The notes under the pieces were generated by a model. The model was not told the origin of the DNA and did no database searches. It saw only the letters and a program-made list of their open reading frames with translations. Source: DATMER01 sp963741305 (lineage in GTDB: Bacteria > Acidobacteriota > Thermoanaerobaculia > Multivoradales > UBA5704). From it: a DNA stretch of 64,000 nucleotides. Of this stretch, positions 1 to 10,123 are shown piece by piece (position 1 is the first letter of the stretch; every line of letters starts with the position of its first letter). Both the position numbers and the translations under genes were made by a program. Location: NCBI GenBank assembly GCA_963741305.1, contig CAVUHL010000003.1, positions 6,138,001 through 6,202,000 on the forward strand, written 5' to 3'.

Positions 1-508
1 AGGTCCCGAGCTTCGGACAGACCCTCTACATCTATGAAGTCGTGGACCACGCGCCCCAGGCCTACCTCGCCCGCAGGGTGATCCGCGCTCCGCACCTGAA
101 CGCCGCCTATCAGACCCTCAGTGGCCCGGGCTTCAATGCCCGAGTGGATGTCGTCATCCCGGGCGACGGTCCCCCCCTGCCGAAATCCGGGGGAACGGTT
201 CACGGGATGAAGGAGGGACCCGAGCGGATCGAGCTGGATTTGACCGCCGGCCCCGGTGGGGGTTTCCTCGTCGTCCAGCGCTCGACCCACATCTGGGAAG
301 CGGAGATCGACGGCAAGCCTGCGGAGATCGTCCCCTCCAACCTCTACCGCCTGGGCATGGAGGTCCCCGCGGGACGGCACCGGGTCGTCTTCCGGATCGA
401 CCGCCGGCCCCTGGCCCGTTCCTTCTTTGGCGTCGCCCTTGGCCTCGCCCTCCTCCCCGCCCTGGCCTGGTGGGGAGGGCGCAGAAGCGCTGTAAGATAC
501 CCAACCCT

Positions 509-512
<4 letters not shown>
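1..512 (+). CDS. YfhO-like membrane protein, C-terminal part (gene runs in from the left)
   Basis: The frame is open from base 3, so only about the last 170 residues are present. They form a beta-rich stretch (VVQRSTHIWEAEIDG, then VPAGRHRVVFRI) followed by one hydrophobic segment near the C-terminus (GVALGLALLPALAWW) and a basic tail. This arrangement matches the C-terminal end of the YfhO/DUF6044-like multi-pass membrane family, whose Gram-positive members take part in cell-envelope glycosylation. The role in this organism is unknown. The stop overlaps the next ATG (ATGA), so it is probably cotranscribed with the biotin carboxylase. The family call rests on pattern resemblance of the tail only. 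Confidence 0.6.
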
Positions 513-2022
<1,510 letters not shown>

Positions 2023-2032
<10 letters not shown>

Positions 2033-2523
2033 TCGTCCGCCACGGCGAACGGGAAGAGCGGGTCCAGGTGCGCCGGACCGGCAATCAGTATGAAGTCACC
2101 ATCGGCAACCGCACCTACCAGGTGGATGCGGCCACGGCCCGGGCCGGTCTACGGAGCCTGAGGTTCGACGGGTGCCATCACGAAGTCGCTGTCTCCCTGG
2201 AAAGAGATGCCTACCGGGTGAGCATGCATTCGAGCACCTGCCTGGTCTCCGTGACCGATCCGCTGACCCACCTGGCCGCCAAGAGCAACAGCGGCAAAGG
2301 CAGGCGGCGCAACGAGAAGGTCACGGCCTACATGCCGGGCCGCGTTGTCGCCATCCTGGCCCAGGAGGGAGAGGCCGTGACTGCCGGTCAGGGCATCGTA
2401 GTGCTGGAAGCCATGAAGATGCAGAACGAGATCCGGGCCGAGCACGACGGCACCCTCATCAAGATCCATGTCCAGTCCGGGCAGGCCGTCGAAGGGGGCG
2501 ATCCGCTCTTCGAGCTGGAATGA
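2023..2523 (+). CDS. Biotinyl-lipoyl carrier protein (biotin carboxyl carrier)
   Basis: 166 residues. The C-terminal ~75 residues form a biotinyl domain (VTAYMPGRVVAI, then EAMKMQNEI) with the biotin-accepting lysine at K132. The N-terminal half is a variable region starting MDLIVRHGERE. It overlaps the end of accC by 10 bases, and its stop overlaps the next gene's ATG, so the three are translationally coupled. It should receive CO2 from the upstream biotin carboxylase and pass it to a carboxyltransferase encoded elsewhere. It resembles the carrier parts of propionyl/methylcrotonyl-CoA carboxylases more than classic AccB, so I give no symbol. Confidence 0.88.
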
Positions 2524-4103
2524 GCCGCCTCGCCGCCCTGCTCCTCCTCGCCGTCTTCGCGATCCTCTGCGTCCATGGCCTGCGTTGGGACACCCCGACC
2601 GTCGACGAGTTCGCCCATCTGCCCTCAGGCTGGTACACGCTCCAGACCGGCAGGTTCGACCTCTTCCCCCTGAACCCGCCCCTGGTCAAAGTCCTCTCGG
2701 CGCTCCCGCTGCTGGCCCTGAATCCCCGGCTCGACCCGGCCGCCCGCATCGAGAACACCGGCTGGTACCCATGGCTCTACGGCACCGGCTTCATGGAGCG
2801 GAACCGGGCCGAGTACAACCGGATCTTCCTCCTCGGCCGTCTCCCCGTCCTGGCGCTCGGGCTGGGCCTCGGATGGCTCGTCTTCCGCTGGGCCCGCGAG
2901 CTCTACGGCGACGAAGCCGGCCTGGCCGCGCTCTTTTTTACGGTCTTCTTCCCCTCCCTGATCGCCCACGCTCATCTGGCGACGGTCGATGTCGGCCTCT
3001 GCTTCTTCCTGCTCCTGGCGCTCTACCTCTTCTGGCGCTTCGTCCAGCGCCCGACGCCCGGGATGCTGATCGCCTGTGGAGTGGCCCTGGGGCTCGCGCA
3101 GCTGTCCAAGTTCACGGCCCTGATCCTCTACCCGGTCTTCCTTCTCCTTGCCGTCCTGACACGAGACCGGAAGAAACTCGCCTCCCTGGCCCTGATCTTC
3201 CTGGTCAGCGTGATCGTGCTCGACGCCGGCTATCTCTTCCAGGGGATCGGCCACCGGGCGGGGGACTTCCGGTTCGAGAGCAAGCTCCTCTCCATCCTCC
3301 CCGCGGGTCTCCCCATGCCCCTGCCCGCGGATTACCTGGAAGGGCTCGACGCGCTGCAGCTCATCAACGACGTGGGGGAGTACCCCGAGTACCTGTTCGG
3401 ACGCTGGTCGCGGGAGGGTTCGCCCGCCTACTACCTCGTGGTGATCCTCTTCAAGACGCCTCTCCCTCTGCTCGCCGCGCTGCTGATGGCTCCTTTCGCG
3501 CGCCGCCAAGCACCAGGACAAACCTTCCTCTGGCTGCCCGCGCTGGTCCTCCTGGCCTTCTTCTCGACCTCCAAGGTCCACTACGGCATCCGCTACGTCC
3601 TGCCGATCTTTCCCCTGCTCTTCATCTACGCGAGCCGGCTCGTCCCCTGGCTCCGGACCCGGGGGCGCGCCCTTCAGGCAGCGGCCCTGATCCTCCTCCT
3701 GGCCTATCCGGTCTCGGCAATCGTCTCGACGCCGGACACGATCTCCTACTTCAATGTCCTCGCAGGTGGCCAGGGGGACCGCATCCTCCTCGACTCCAAC
3801 ATCGACTGGGGACAGGGATTGAAGCGCGTCCGCGCCTTCATGGACCGGGAAGGGATCGACCGCATCGGCCTCGCCTACTTCGGCCATGTGGACCCCGCGC
3901 TCTACGGCATCGAATGGGGCTTCCCCCGGCCGGACCGACCAGGGCTCGTGGCAGTCAGCGCCAATTTCCTGCACGGCTATCCTTACGCAACCTACGCGGG
4001 GGGAAGGATGGTGCCGGTCCCGCCCGACGCTTTCACCTGGATCGCGAAGTATCCGCGGGTGGCGGATCTCGGCGGCGGGATGTTTGTTTATCGGATTGAA
4101 TAG
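2520..4103 (+). CDS. GT39-type (PMT/ArnT-like) membrane glycosyltransferase
   Basis: 527 residues with an N-terminal membrane segment, an acidic Asp-Glu pair just after it (TPTVDEFAHLP, D29-E30) and roughly ten further hydrophobic segments. The first-loop Asp-Glu is the catalytic hallmark of the protein-mannosyltransferase/ArnT superfamily, which uses polyprenyl-phosphate sugars outside the membrane. A C-terminal soluble part contains LLDSNIDWGQGLKR, common in the bacterial GT39-like group often labelled phospholipid carrier-dependent glycosyltransferase. The start is set by the ATGA overlap with the biotinyl carrier gene. Acceptor and sugar are unknown. Confidence 0.85.
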   Translation: MSRLAALLLLAVFAILCVHGLRWDTPTVDEFAHLPSGWYTLQTGRFDLFPLNPPLVKVLSALPLLALNPRLDPAARIENTGWYPWLYGTGFMERNRAEYNRIFLLGRLPVLALGLGLGWLVFRWARELYGDEAGLAALFFTVFFPSLIAHAHLATVDVGLCFFLLLALYLFWRFVQRPTPGMLIACGVALGLAQLSKFTALILYPVFLLLAVLTRDRKKLASLALIFLVSVIVLDAGYLFQGIGHRAGDFRFESKLLSILPAGLPMPLPADYLEGLDALQLINDVGEYPEYLFGRWSREGSPAYYLVVILFKTPLPLLAALLMAPFARRQAPGQTFLWLPALVLLAFFSTSKVHYGIRYVLPIFPLLFIYASRLVPWLRTRGRALQAAALILLLAYPVSAIVSTPDTISYFNVLAGGQGDRILLDSNIDWGQGLKRVRAFMDREGIDRIGLAYFGHVDPALYGIEWGFPRPDRPGLVAVSANFLHGYPYATYAGGRMVPVPPDAFTWIAKYPRVADLGGGMFVYRIE

Positions 4104-4111
4104 CTTGCGCC

Positions 4112-4147
4112 TTCCCAATTCGGGAACTATCCTTCCCAATATGGGAA
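4112..4147. promoter_or_regulatory. Tandem 15-bp palindromes (operator pair)
   Basis: Two near-identical dyads, TTCCCAATTCGGGAA at 4112-4126 and TTCCCAATATGGGAA at 4133-4147. Their centres are 21 bp apart, two helical turns, so both lie on one face of the DNA. Such paired dyads are typical operators of autoregulated toxin-antitoxin modules. The second overlaps the ATG of the adjacent antitoxin-like remnant. Confidence 0.6.
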
Positions 4148-4347
4148 CGCGACTGGTCGATGGAGAACACCTCGTCGTTGTCCGAGGCGACCGCCACGAT
4201 GCCGAGTTGCGGCCCGTCCCTGCAACCGAGCGTGGTCAGCGACCGTTCGGCCTCTGCACCGGGGTGTTCACGGTTCCGGACGACTTCGATGCGCCGTTGC
4301 CAGACGAGATCCTGCGAGGGTTCGAAGAGCGGTGGAGCTGCTGCTAA
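4141..4347 (+). pseudogene. Phd/YefM-like antitoxin, N-terminally truncated
   Basis: 68 residues. The second half (FGLCTGVFTVPDDFDAPLPDEILRGFEE) is the typical C-terminus of Phd-type antitoxins paired with PIN or Doc toxins. The preceding GEHLVVVRGDRHDAELRP is the end of the Phd fold. The usual first ~20 residues with the first helix and strand are absent, and the only ATG lies inside the second operator dyad. No toxin gene follows. I read it as the broken remainder of a TA module; a functional short form cannot be excluded. Confidence 0.55.
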
Positions 4348-4406
4348 CCGCCGCCCCGGTGCTCCGCCACATTTGAACTGACAGTTACGGCAATATCAGA
4401 AGCGCA

Positions 4407-4560
4407 GCGCGCCTTCCCTGGGAGCGCTGGCGTCTCGCCGGCATCCTTAAACATTGGGCCAAAGGCCCGTCCTTCTTGCAGGGCGGCACCAATTGCCGGC
4501 CGTTCGGCCGATTCCTCCGGAAATGCCGGCGGGACGCCAGCGCTCCCAGGGGAAGCGCGC
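4407..4560. repeat. Long inverted-repeat (REP/MITE-like) element
   Basis: Arms 4407-4444 and 4523-4560 pair at 35 of 38 positions; they contain GGGAGCGCTGGCGT and its complement. A 78-base spacer between them holds shorter GC-rich dyads. It fills most of the gap between the antitoxin remnant and the cyclic-nucleotide-domain gene and contains no open frame of note. The shape fits a REP-derived or MITE-type element. Confidence 0.75.
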
Positions 4561-4592
4561 CTTAGCGAAGGTTTATCCAGGTTGACGCTGCC

Positions 4593-4946
4593 CTAGGTCA
4601 CGAGATCGTGGCCGAGCCGGTCGCTCACGACCTGCATCAGGCTCAGGGCGAAGATCGGGGTCTTCTCGACCATGCGCGTGAACCGCCGCTGACCGATCGC
4701 CGCGACCCGGCAGTCGCTCTTGGCCACCGCGGCGGCCGAGCGGGGCTTCTCGTCCAGGAGGGCCATCTCGCCGAAGATGCCGCCGTCGCGGACGGTGCCG
4801 AGCAACCTCCCCGCTCTGCGGATCTCGACTTCCCCCTGCAACACGGCATACATCACATCCCCCGGCTCTCCCTCGGCGAAGATCGGCTGACCCGCCGAAA
4901 AGTTCCGGACGTCGGGCTCGCGGTTGAAGATCTCCATGGCGCGCAT
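4593..4946 (-). CDS. Cyclic nucleotide-binding domain protein (Crp-like sensor domain only)
   Basis: 117 residues, almost exactly one cNMP-binding domain: FSAGQPIFAEGEPGDVMYAVLQGEVEI, then GGIFGEMALLDEKPRSAAAVA, which is the phosphate-binding cassette with its Glu and Arg. The C-terminal helix-turn-helix of Crp/Fnr regulators is missing. I chose the start at 4946 because an AGGAGG lies 7 bases upstream. A stand-alone domain like this may bind a cyclic nucleotide and act through a partner protein. It is monocistronic: divergent from the thioredoxin gene, with the inverted-repeat element downstream. Confidence 0.85.
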   Translation of the reverse strand: MRAMEIFNREPDVRNFSAGQPIFAEGEPGDVMYAVLQGEVEIRRAGRLLGTVRDGGIFGEMALLDEKPRSAAAVAKSDCRVAAIGQRRFTRMVEKTPIFALSLMQVVSDRLGHDLVT

Positions 4947-5063
4947 TGCTGACCTCCTGGTTTGGCTGCACGGCAAACTTGCCGTCATTCCAGGATTACG
5001 GCAAACGAGCGACAAACCCGCCACGCTCACGAAACCTTCCGGCCCGTGAGCCGTAGGGTTGGC

Positions 5064-6269
5064 ATGATCCCCCTGCGCCTCGCTGTTTTCGCCCTCCTCC
5101 TCTTCCTTTCCAACTTCGTGCCCAACCTCGCGCAAGCCGCAAATCCTGTCGAAATCGAGAAGGGGAGGGCCGCCCTCGATGCCACCCGCATTGCGTATCA
5201 GAAGGCCGGGGCTTTCCGGGAAACCTTCGATTTTGCCGTGGAGTTTCCCGGCGGCCGCACGGAATCCAAAGGGAACGACTACGGCGTCGGCTCGGCGAAC
5301 GAGGTGTTCCTCACCCTTACCAATCAGGGAAAGGAGATCATGCGGTTCGTCGCCCGGGAGGGGAAGATGGTCGGCACTCAGTTCAACGTCGAGGGCCGCT
5401 ACGCCGAAGTGCCCTACGGCGGAGACTTCGCCGCCTCGCTGCGCAAGGTTGGCGGCGATCAGATCAACCTGACGGCGCCCCCGGCGATCGTGGCCTCGCA
5501 GGGTGGAGACTTCCAGGCCTTTCTCCATGCCTTGCGGCTCGGCATCCTCGGCCCCCTGGAAATCGTGGGCTCACGGGCGGACGGGTCGCTCGTGGAGGTG
5601 GACCTCAAAGCGGACAACGGGACCCTCACGATCGGGATCGACCCGGCGACCCGCCGGCTGCGGCAGGCCCGCCTCGCTCTCGGAGAGGGGAAGCAGCAAG
5701 TGAAAGCCACCGGCCGCCTCACCTTCGCCTCCGGAGATCCAGGCTTTGCCCTGGCCTTCCCCGACCTGGCCGGCCGGTCGGCTGTGGCGTCTTTCGCGGA
5801 GCTCGAAAAGAGCGGCTACCCCCTGGGCCAGCCCGCGCCCAAGGTGACCCTGAAGACGATGGATGGAGGCACCGTCCGCCTCGCCGACCTGCAGGGCTCC
5901 GTGGTCGTCCTGGACTTCTGGGCGACCTGGTGCGTCCCCTGCTGGACCGGCCTCAAGCACACCGCCGAGCTCGCGGCCTGGGCGAAAGGTTCGGGCCTCC
6001 CGGTCAAGGTCTTCGCGGTGAACACGATGGAAAACACCAGCGATCCCACAGAACAGCTCCGCCTCGCCGCCGAGCTGCTCCGCGCCAAAGGGCTCGACCT
6101 CCCCGTCCTCCTCGACTCGGGCAAGGAGACCTTCGCCGCCTTTCACAACCCCGGACTCCCCAGCCTCATCATCGTCGGCAAGGACGGCCGCCTCGCCCGC
6201 TACCACTCGGGCGTTCTCGAGGACATGACCGCGACGGTGAAGGGCGAGGTGATGGAACTGCTCAAATAA
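5064..6269 (+). CDS. Exported TlpA/ResA-like thioredoxin-fold protein with N-terminal lipoprotein-carrier-like domain
   Basis: 401 residues. A signal peptide (MIPLRLAVFALLLFLSNF...AQA) sets the start at 5064. Residues ~25-240 form a beta-rich region resembling DUF2092/LolA-like folds. Residues ~255-401 are a thioredoxin fold with FWATWCVPCWT; the redox cysteines are C290 and C293. Membrane or periplasmic TlpA-like proteins reduce disulfides, for example during cytochrome c maturation, but no cytochrome genes are nearby, so the substrate is unknown. Its end abuts a convergent DinB gene with no gap. Confidence 0.85.
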   Translation: MIPLRLAVFALLLFLSNFVPNLAQAANPVEIEKGRAALDATRIAYQKAGAFRETFDFAVEFPGGRTESKGNDYGVGSANEVFLTLTNQGKEIMRFVAREGKMVGTQFNVEGRYAEVPYGGDFAASLRKVGGDQINLTAPPAIVASQGGDFQAFLHALRLGILGPLEIVGSRADGSLVEVDLKADNGTLTIGIDPATRRLRQARLALGEGKQQVKATGRLTFASGDPGFALAFPDLAGRSAVASFAELEKSGYPLGQPAPKVTLKTMDGGTVRLADLQGSVVVLDFWATWCVPCWTGLKHTAELAAWAKGSGLPVKVFAVNTMENTSDPTEQLRLAAELLRAKGLDLPVLLDSGKETFAAFHNPGLPSLIIVGKDGRLARYHSGVLEDMTATVKGEVMELLK

Positions 6270-6851
6270 CTAGATCGCGGCTCGGGATCCGGCCCGCCGC
6301 ACCACGTTCTGTACGTGGTGAAAGTTGTGATAGAGCGTAAAGAAGAGCATCTCCCGGACCGTGAGCCGTCCCAGGGCCGGATGCGGCAGGCGGAGCCGGT
6401 CCAACTGCCACTCCCCCCAGCCTGAAACCGCGCCCGCGAGGTCTTTGGAAACCTGATCCAGGGCGGCCATCAACGAGCTGCGATGCTCCTCGGTCTGATC
6501 CGAGCTCCCCAGCGGCCTGGGAGCGAAACGGCCTGCCGTGACACCGGCGGCCAGCCGCGCGAGGTACCGTTCACGGACTTCCGCGTAGCTCTGCGAAGCT
6601 CGCAGACCGGCTCCGAAACGGAACAGCAGCAGGGCCTTGGGCGTGCTCAACGCACGCGCCACCGGCCGGTTCGACTTCAGAAGATGGCGGATGTTGTCGG
6701 CCGGAGACCACGCATCGCCCAGGGGAAAGAAGAACTCGGTGGTGGAGAACCCGCTCCAGAGCTCCCCGCTCCGGTCGTGAAGAGCACGCAGCTCCCGGAC
6801 GATCTCCGCCCCGCTGAAGGGTTCCTGTACCGTGATCGATTCCCGGATCAT
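6270..6851 (-). CDS. DinB-family protein (DinB_2-like four-helix bundle)
   Basis: 193 residues, predicted all-helical. It has the features of DinB/DUF664 four-helix proteins: WSPADNIRHLLKSN in the first half, with the metal-coordinating type His, and FTLYHNFHHVQNVVR near the C-terminus. Members include thiol S-transferases and metal-dependent hydrolases; substrate unknown here. Its ATG overlaps the DUF1415 stop (ATGA), so the two form an operon. Confidence 0.8.
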   Translation of the reverse strand: MIRESITVQEPFSGAEIVRELRALHDRSGELWSGFSTTEFFFPLGDAWSPADNIRHLLKSNRPVARALSTPKALLLFRFGAGLRASQSYAEVRERYLARLAAGVTAGRFAPRPLGSSDQTEEHRSSLMAALDQVSKDLAGAVSGWGEWQLDRLRLPHPALGRLTVREMLFFTLYHNFHHVQNVVRRAGSRAAI

Positions 6852-7408
6852 GGCTTCTTCTTCCCGATCCCGAGACGGCGCCAGCCTTCATGGCCGAGGT
6901 CGCGCATCGTCTCGATGTTCCTCTCGTAAATCTTTTCGGTATCCGGAAACGCGGCCACCGCGGCGTCCACGCTCGACTCGCGCAGCAGGTGAAGCATGGG
7001 ATAGGGCGAGCGGTTGGTGTAGTTCTCGATGTCGTCTGGCTCGGTGCCGGCGAACTGGTACCGCGGATGGAAGCTGGCGACCTGGATCTCCCCGACGAGG
7101 TCGAGCTCCTCGAGCGTCTCGTCGGCGACTTCGAGGAAATCGTTGTAGTCCAGAAAATCGGCAAAGACCCGGGGATGGATCAGCAGCGTGGTCTCGATCT
7201 CGCCGGGGTCCGCCTCCGTCATGGTCTGGAGCTCGTCCATGAGATCGGCCCGCAGCTCGTCGGGTGTGTCCGCAACGCTCACGGCGTACCGGATGCGGCC
7301 CCCGAGGTGGACGGGCTTGGCAAAGGGGCACAGGTTGAGGCCGATGACCGCCCTTTCCAGCCATGTCCGCGTGGCGACGACGATCTCTTCGGCTTCGGCG
7401 GCGTCCAT
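6848..7408 (-). CDS. DUF1415-family protein
   Basis: 186 residues. It begins with the family signature TWLERAVIGLNLCPFAKP and contains LLIHPRVFADFLDYNDFL and RSPYPMLHLLRE, all typical of DUF1415. No biochemical function is established for the family. I took the start at 7408, the first Met before the conserved region. It is translationally coupled to the downstream DinB-like gene, a pairing that suggests a shared pathway. Confidence 0.85.
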   Translation of the reverse strand: MDAAEAEEIVVATRTWLERAVIGLNLCPFAKPVHLGGRIRYAVSVADTPDELRADLMDELQTMTEADPGEIETTLLIHPRVFADFLDYNDFLEVADETLEELDLVGEIQVASFHPRYQFAGTEPDDIENYTNRSPYPMLHLLRESSVDAAVAAFPDTEKIYERNIETMRDLGHEGWRRLGIGKKKP

Positions 7409-7509
7409 AGCCAACACTCTAAGAGCGCAGCCTCGTTCCCGCAAGCCTGTGCTACTTCCCGCCATCATCCCGCCCTCTTCCTGCCACGATCGGCTGCTGG
7501 AATGGAGGC

Positions 7510-8454
7510 ATGCTGAGAAAGGCCTTGCTCTTCCTCCTCTCAACCGCCCTGCTGCTCCTCGTTCCGTCGGCTCCGGCGCCAAGCCGGAGCTTCGACACCG
7601 GCCGCAACGGGATCTGGATCGGACACCAGTGGTACACCGGCCGGCACGTCAAGACGGGTAAGCCGGTCGCCGTCGAAGAGCGGCGCGCGCTCATCCGCCG
7701 GCTCCGGGAGAACGGCTTCCGCCATGTCTACCTGCATGCCGGCCCTCTGCTCGCGGATGGCTCCATCCGCGACCGTCCCGGTCCCGAGTTCCAGGCGCTG
7801 CTTCGCGAGGCTCCGGACCTGGTCTTCCTCGCCTGGATTGGCGGGGGCACGCATAGGCTCGACCTGACCTCGGGACGCTTCCGCCAGGCCACGATCGCCA
7901 CGGCGGTCCACCTGCGAGACGAGGGCTTTCACGGAATCCATCTCGACATCGAGCCGCTCCGCGACGGGCATCCCGGCTATCTGGAGCTGCTCCGAGGCTT
8001 GCGCTCCACCCTGGGCAGAGGCTTCATCCTGAGCCATGCCACGCGCCGGGCCGGCCCCTTCGGCCTCTCTCCGGGACTGATGAAAAGGTGGTTCTGGTCC
8101 GAAAAGTTCTACCGCGACGCCATGGCCCTGACCGACGAAACCGTCCTCATGGCCTACGACACCACTCTCGATTCCGGGCTGCTCTACACCCAATTCGTCC
8201 GGCACGAAACCCACCTGCTGCTCGGCTGGGGCTGCCAGATCCCCGGCCACAGAGTCCTCATCGGCATCCCCTCCTTCGAAGACTCCGAGGTCTCGAATCC
8301 GAAGGTGGAAAACATCCCGAACGCCGCCCGGGGAGTCCGAGCGGCTCTGGCCGACCTCGGAGGCGCCCCCGCCTGCTTCGAAGGAGTCGCGCTCTATGCG
8401 GAGTGGGTCACCTCGCCCGAGGAGTGGCGGCAGTTCCAAAAGAAGTGGCGTTGA
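7510..8454 (+). CDS. Exported GH18-like (chitinase-fold) TIM-barrel protein
   Basis: 314 residues with an N-terminal signal (LLFLLSTALLLLVPSAPAPS). The fold signature is the strand with HLDIEP (D146, E148), reminiscent of the DxxDxDxE motif of family 18 glycosidases. Further support comes from DETVLMAYDT and an aromatic C-terminal strand (GVALYAEWV). The motif is reduced compared with true chitinases, so it may be a GH18-like lectin or a divergent hydrolase. It stands alone, divergent from the DUF1415/DinB operon. Confidence 0.65.
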   Translation: MLRKALLFLLSTALLLLVPSAPAPSRSFDTGRNGIWIGHQWYTGRHVKTGKPVAVEERRALIRRLRENGFRHVYLHAGPLLADGSIRDRPGPEFQALLREAPDLVFLAWIGGGTHRLDLTSGRFRQATIATAVHLRDEGFHGIHLDIEPLRDGHPGYLELLRGLRSTLGRGFILSHATRRAGPFGLSPGLMKRWFWSEKFYRDAMALTDETVLMAYDTTLDSGLLYTQFVRHETHLLLGWGCQIPGHRVLIGIPSFEDSEVSNPKVENIPNAARGVRAALADLGGAPACFEGVALYAEWVTSPEEWRQFQKKWR

Positions 8455-8503
8455 TGGCGTCCACTATGTAGTTACACTGTGGCCTCTCGAAGGGAGTGGG
8501 TGA

Positions 8504-8743
8504 ATGATCCAGCGCGAAGTTCAGGACTCCGAAAACGTCACCTGGAGCTGTGTGCAGGCTCTCTCGGGACTCTCCGGCGAGGCCGCGGAAGAAGCCGCCG
8601 AGCGGGTCGAAAGCGAAGACGGGAGGGTGCCGGTCGTCTGCACTCCGAGCGGCGGCGAGCAATCAATCCGCATCGAATTGCCGAAGGGATGGGCCGAGCA
8701 GATGTCAGACGAGGATCTCCTGGCTGCCATCGCCGAGGGCTAA
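8504..8743 (+). CDS. Small acidic hypothetical protein
   Basis: 79 residues, not recognised. It starts at an ATG preceded by GAAGGGAG 7-8 bases upstream and contains two Cys (C15, C46) and many acidic residues. The C-terminal 39 bases overlap the convergent XRE regulator gene. No domain can be assigned; coding is supported only by the ribosome binding site and an uninterrupted frame. Confidence 0.45.
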   Translation: MIQREVQDSENVTWSCVQALSGLSGEAAEEAAERVESEDGRVPVVCTPSGGEQSIRIELPKGWAEQMSDEDLLAAIAEG

Positions 8744-9559
8744 TTCCTCCGCGTTGCGTTCGGTTTCGGCGTCCATGGGAAAGAAGCACTCGATGCGCAG
8801 CTCCTGCAGCGTGACATCCTGCGCAGTCCCCAGGGTCGTGACCGTCGAAAAGTAAGCGAACGTCCTCGAATCCTTCCTGAAGCTGACGGGAATGACAGGC
8901 ATCAGCGGCCTTTCGAGGCTGAGGCTCTGCCACCGTCGAGGGACACCCGGGAAGGCGAGGACCTCCTCCAGGAGCTTGGCCGTTGCCTCGTCTGGCGCTC
9001 CCCCGACAGCCTCTCGATGGACGCGCATGATCAGCGCTTCGGCGACCTCCTCCCAATTCATGACGAACGGCCTGAGCCCATCTGGATCGAACATCATCCG
9101 GATGACGTTCGCCGGCCCGGATGCAGCCGCCTGATCGAGCAGGAATCCGAAGAAGCGGGATGCGGCGTCATTGCTCGTGAGGATGTCCCAGCTTCGATTC
9201 ATCACGACCGCGGGATGCGGCTCCTGCTGGCGGAGGATCGCCTGGAGCGCGGCTCGCACCGCTTCGAGCTCCGGAGAATCGAGATTGGTCTCTCGATACT
9301 CCGGGGCATATCCGGCGGCCAGCAGGAGGACATTCCGCTCGCGAAGGGGCACATCCAGCGCGCTCGCCAGCAGCAGGACCATCTCGCGGCTGGCGCGCGC
9401 CCTCCCGGTTTCGATGAAACAAATATGGCGCGGTGAGACGTCCGCCTCGATCGCGAGGGCGAGCTGGCTCATCCGCCGCACTTGTCGCCAGTGCTGGAGC
9501 AACGTGCCGAGCGGACTCGAACGCCGGGAGGGCGGCTGGAGCTGGTTCATGCGGGCCAT
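8705..9559 (-). CDS. XRE-family regulator with MmyB-like ligand-binding domain
   Basis: 284 residues. Residues ~17-70 are an XRE helix-turn-helix (LLQHWRQVRRMSQLALAIEADVS...FIETGRARASREMV). The rest matches the MmyB-like PAS/GAF-like ligand domain found in actinobacterial and proteobacterial regulators (MNRSWDILTSNDAA, MRVHREAVGG). These usually bind fatty acid-like ligands and control neighbouring dehydrogenase or peroxidase genes. The AhpD-like gene lies upstream on the same strand with a 9-base gap and may be its target. Confidence 0.85.
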   Translation of the reverse strand: MARMNQLQPPSRRSSPLGTLLQHWRQVRRMSQLALAIEADVSPRHICFIETGRARASREMVLLLASALDVPLRERNVLLLAAGYAPEYRETNLDSPELEAVRAALQAILRQQEPHPAVVMNRSWDILTSNDAASRFFGFLLDQAAASGPANVIRMMFDPDGLRPFVMNWEEVAEALIMRVHREAVGGAPDEATAKLLEEVLAFPGVPRRWQSLSLERPLMPVIPVSFRKDSRTFAYFSTVTTLGTAQDVTLQELRIECFFPMDAETERNAEELALGDGSQEILV

Positions 9560-9568
9560 CCGCTCATG

Positions 9569-10123
9569 TTATGACGGCCGCTCCCAAGCATGGGGCTTGA
9601 ACGGCTCGTCGAGCGGAGGCTCGGTCAGGTGCCCCGCGTAGTTGGCCATCAGGGAGAAACCCATCCCGAGGACGACCTCCAAGGCCTGTGCCCGCGTGTA
9701 GCCGGCGCCATGGAACCGTTCCAGGATCGCTTCCCCGACCCCGCCGCGCCGGCGCACCATTTCGCGCGCGAAATCGCTCAAGGCGCCGAGACGGGGCTCG
9801 ACCGGCGAGCGTCCCTCGCGAAGCGCATCGAGGCTCTCCTGAGAGATGCCCTGCTTGCGAGCCATTCCCGTATGGAACGCCATGCACCAGGCGCAGTCGT
9901 TCTCGAACGCCGCGGTGAGCGAAAGCACCTCGATTTCGAGCGGGGAGAACGTCCCTCCGAAATAGATCTCGCGAGCCATGAGAAAACCTTTGAGAAGCTC
10001 CGGCGACTCGGCCATGGTCGCTGCCAGGTTCGGGATCAACCCGAGGTTCTCCTGCATTCCCTGGAGAAGCGGCTTGGAATTGTCCGGGGCCGTATCGATG
10101 CCATGAATCTGGTACGTGCTCAT
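9569..10123 (-). CDS. AhpD/carboxymuconolactone decarboxylase-like peroxidase
   Basis: 184 residues. The active-site motif ENDCAWCMAFH gives C77, C80 and H84, the CxxC...H arrangement of AhpD-type alkylhydroperoxidases. The start at 10123 has AGGAGG five bases upstream, better than the further in-frame Met at 10180. It probably reduces peroxides using a disulfide-cycle partner, and it is likely cotranscribed with the XRE/MmyB regulator that follows. Confidence 0.85.
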   Translation of the reverse strand: MSTYQIHGIDTAPDNSKPLLQGMQENLGLIPNLAATMAESPELLKGFLMAREIYFGGTFSPLEIEVLSLTAAFENDCAWCMAFHTGMARKQGISQESLDALREGRSPVEPRLGALSDFAREMVRRRGGVGEAILERFHGAGYTRAQALEVVLGMGFSLMANYAGHLTEPPLDEPFKPHAWERPS

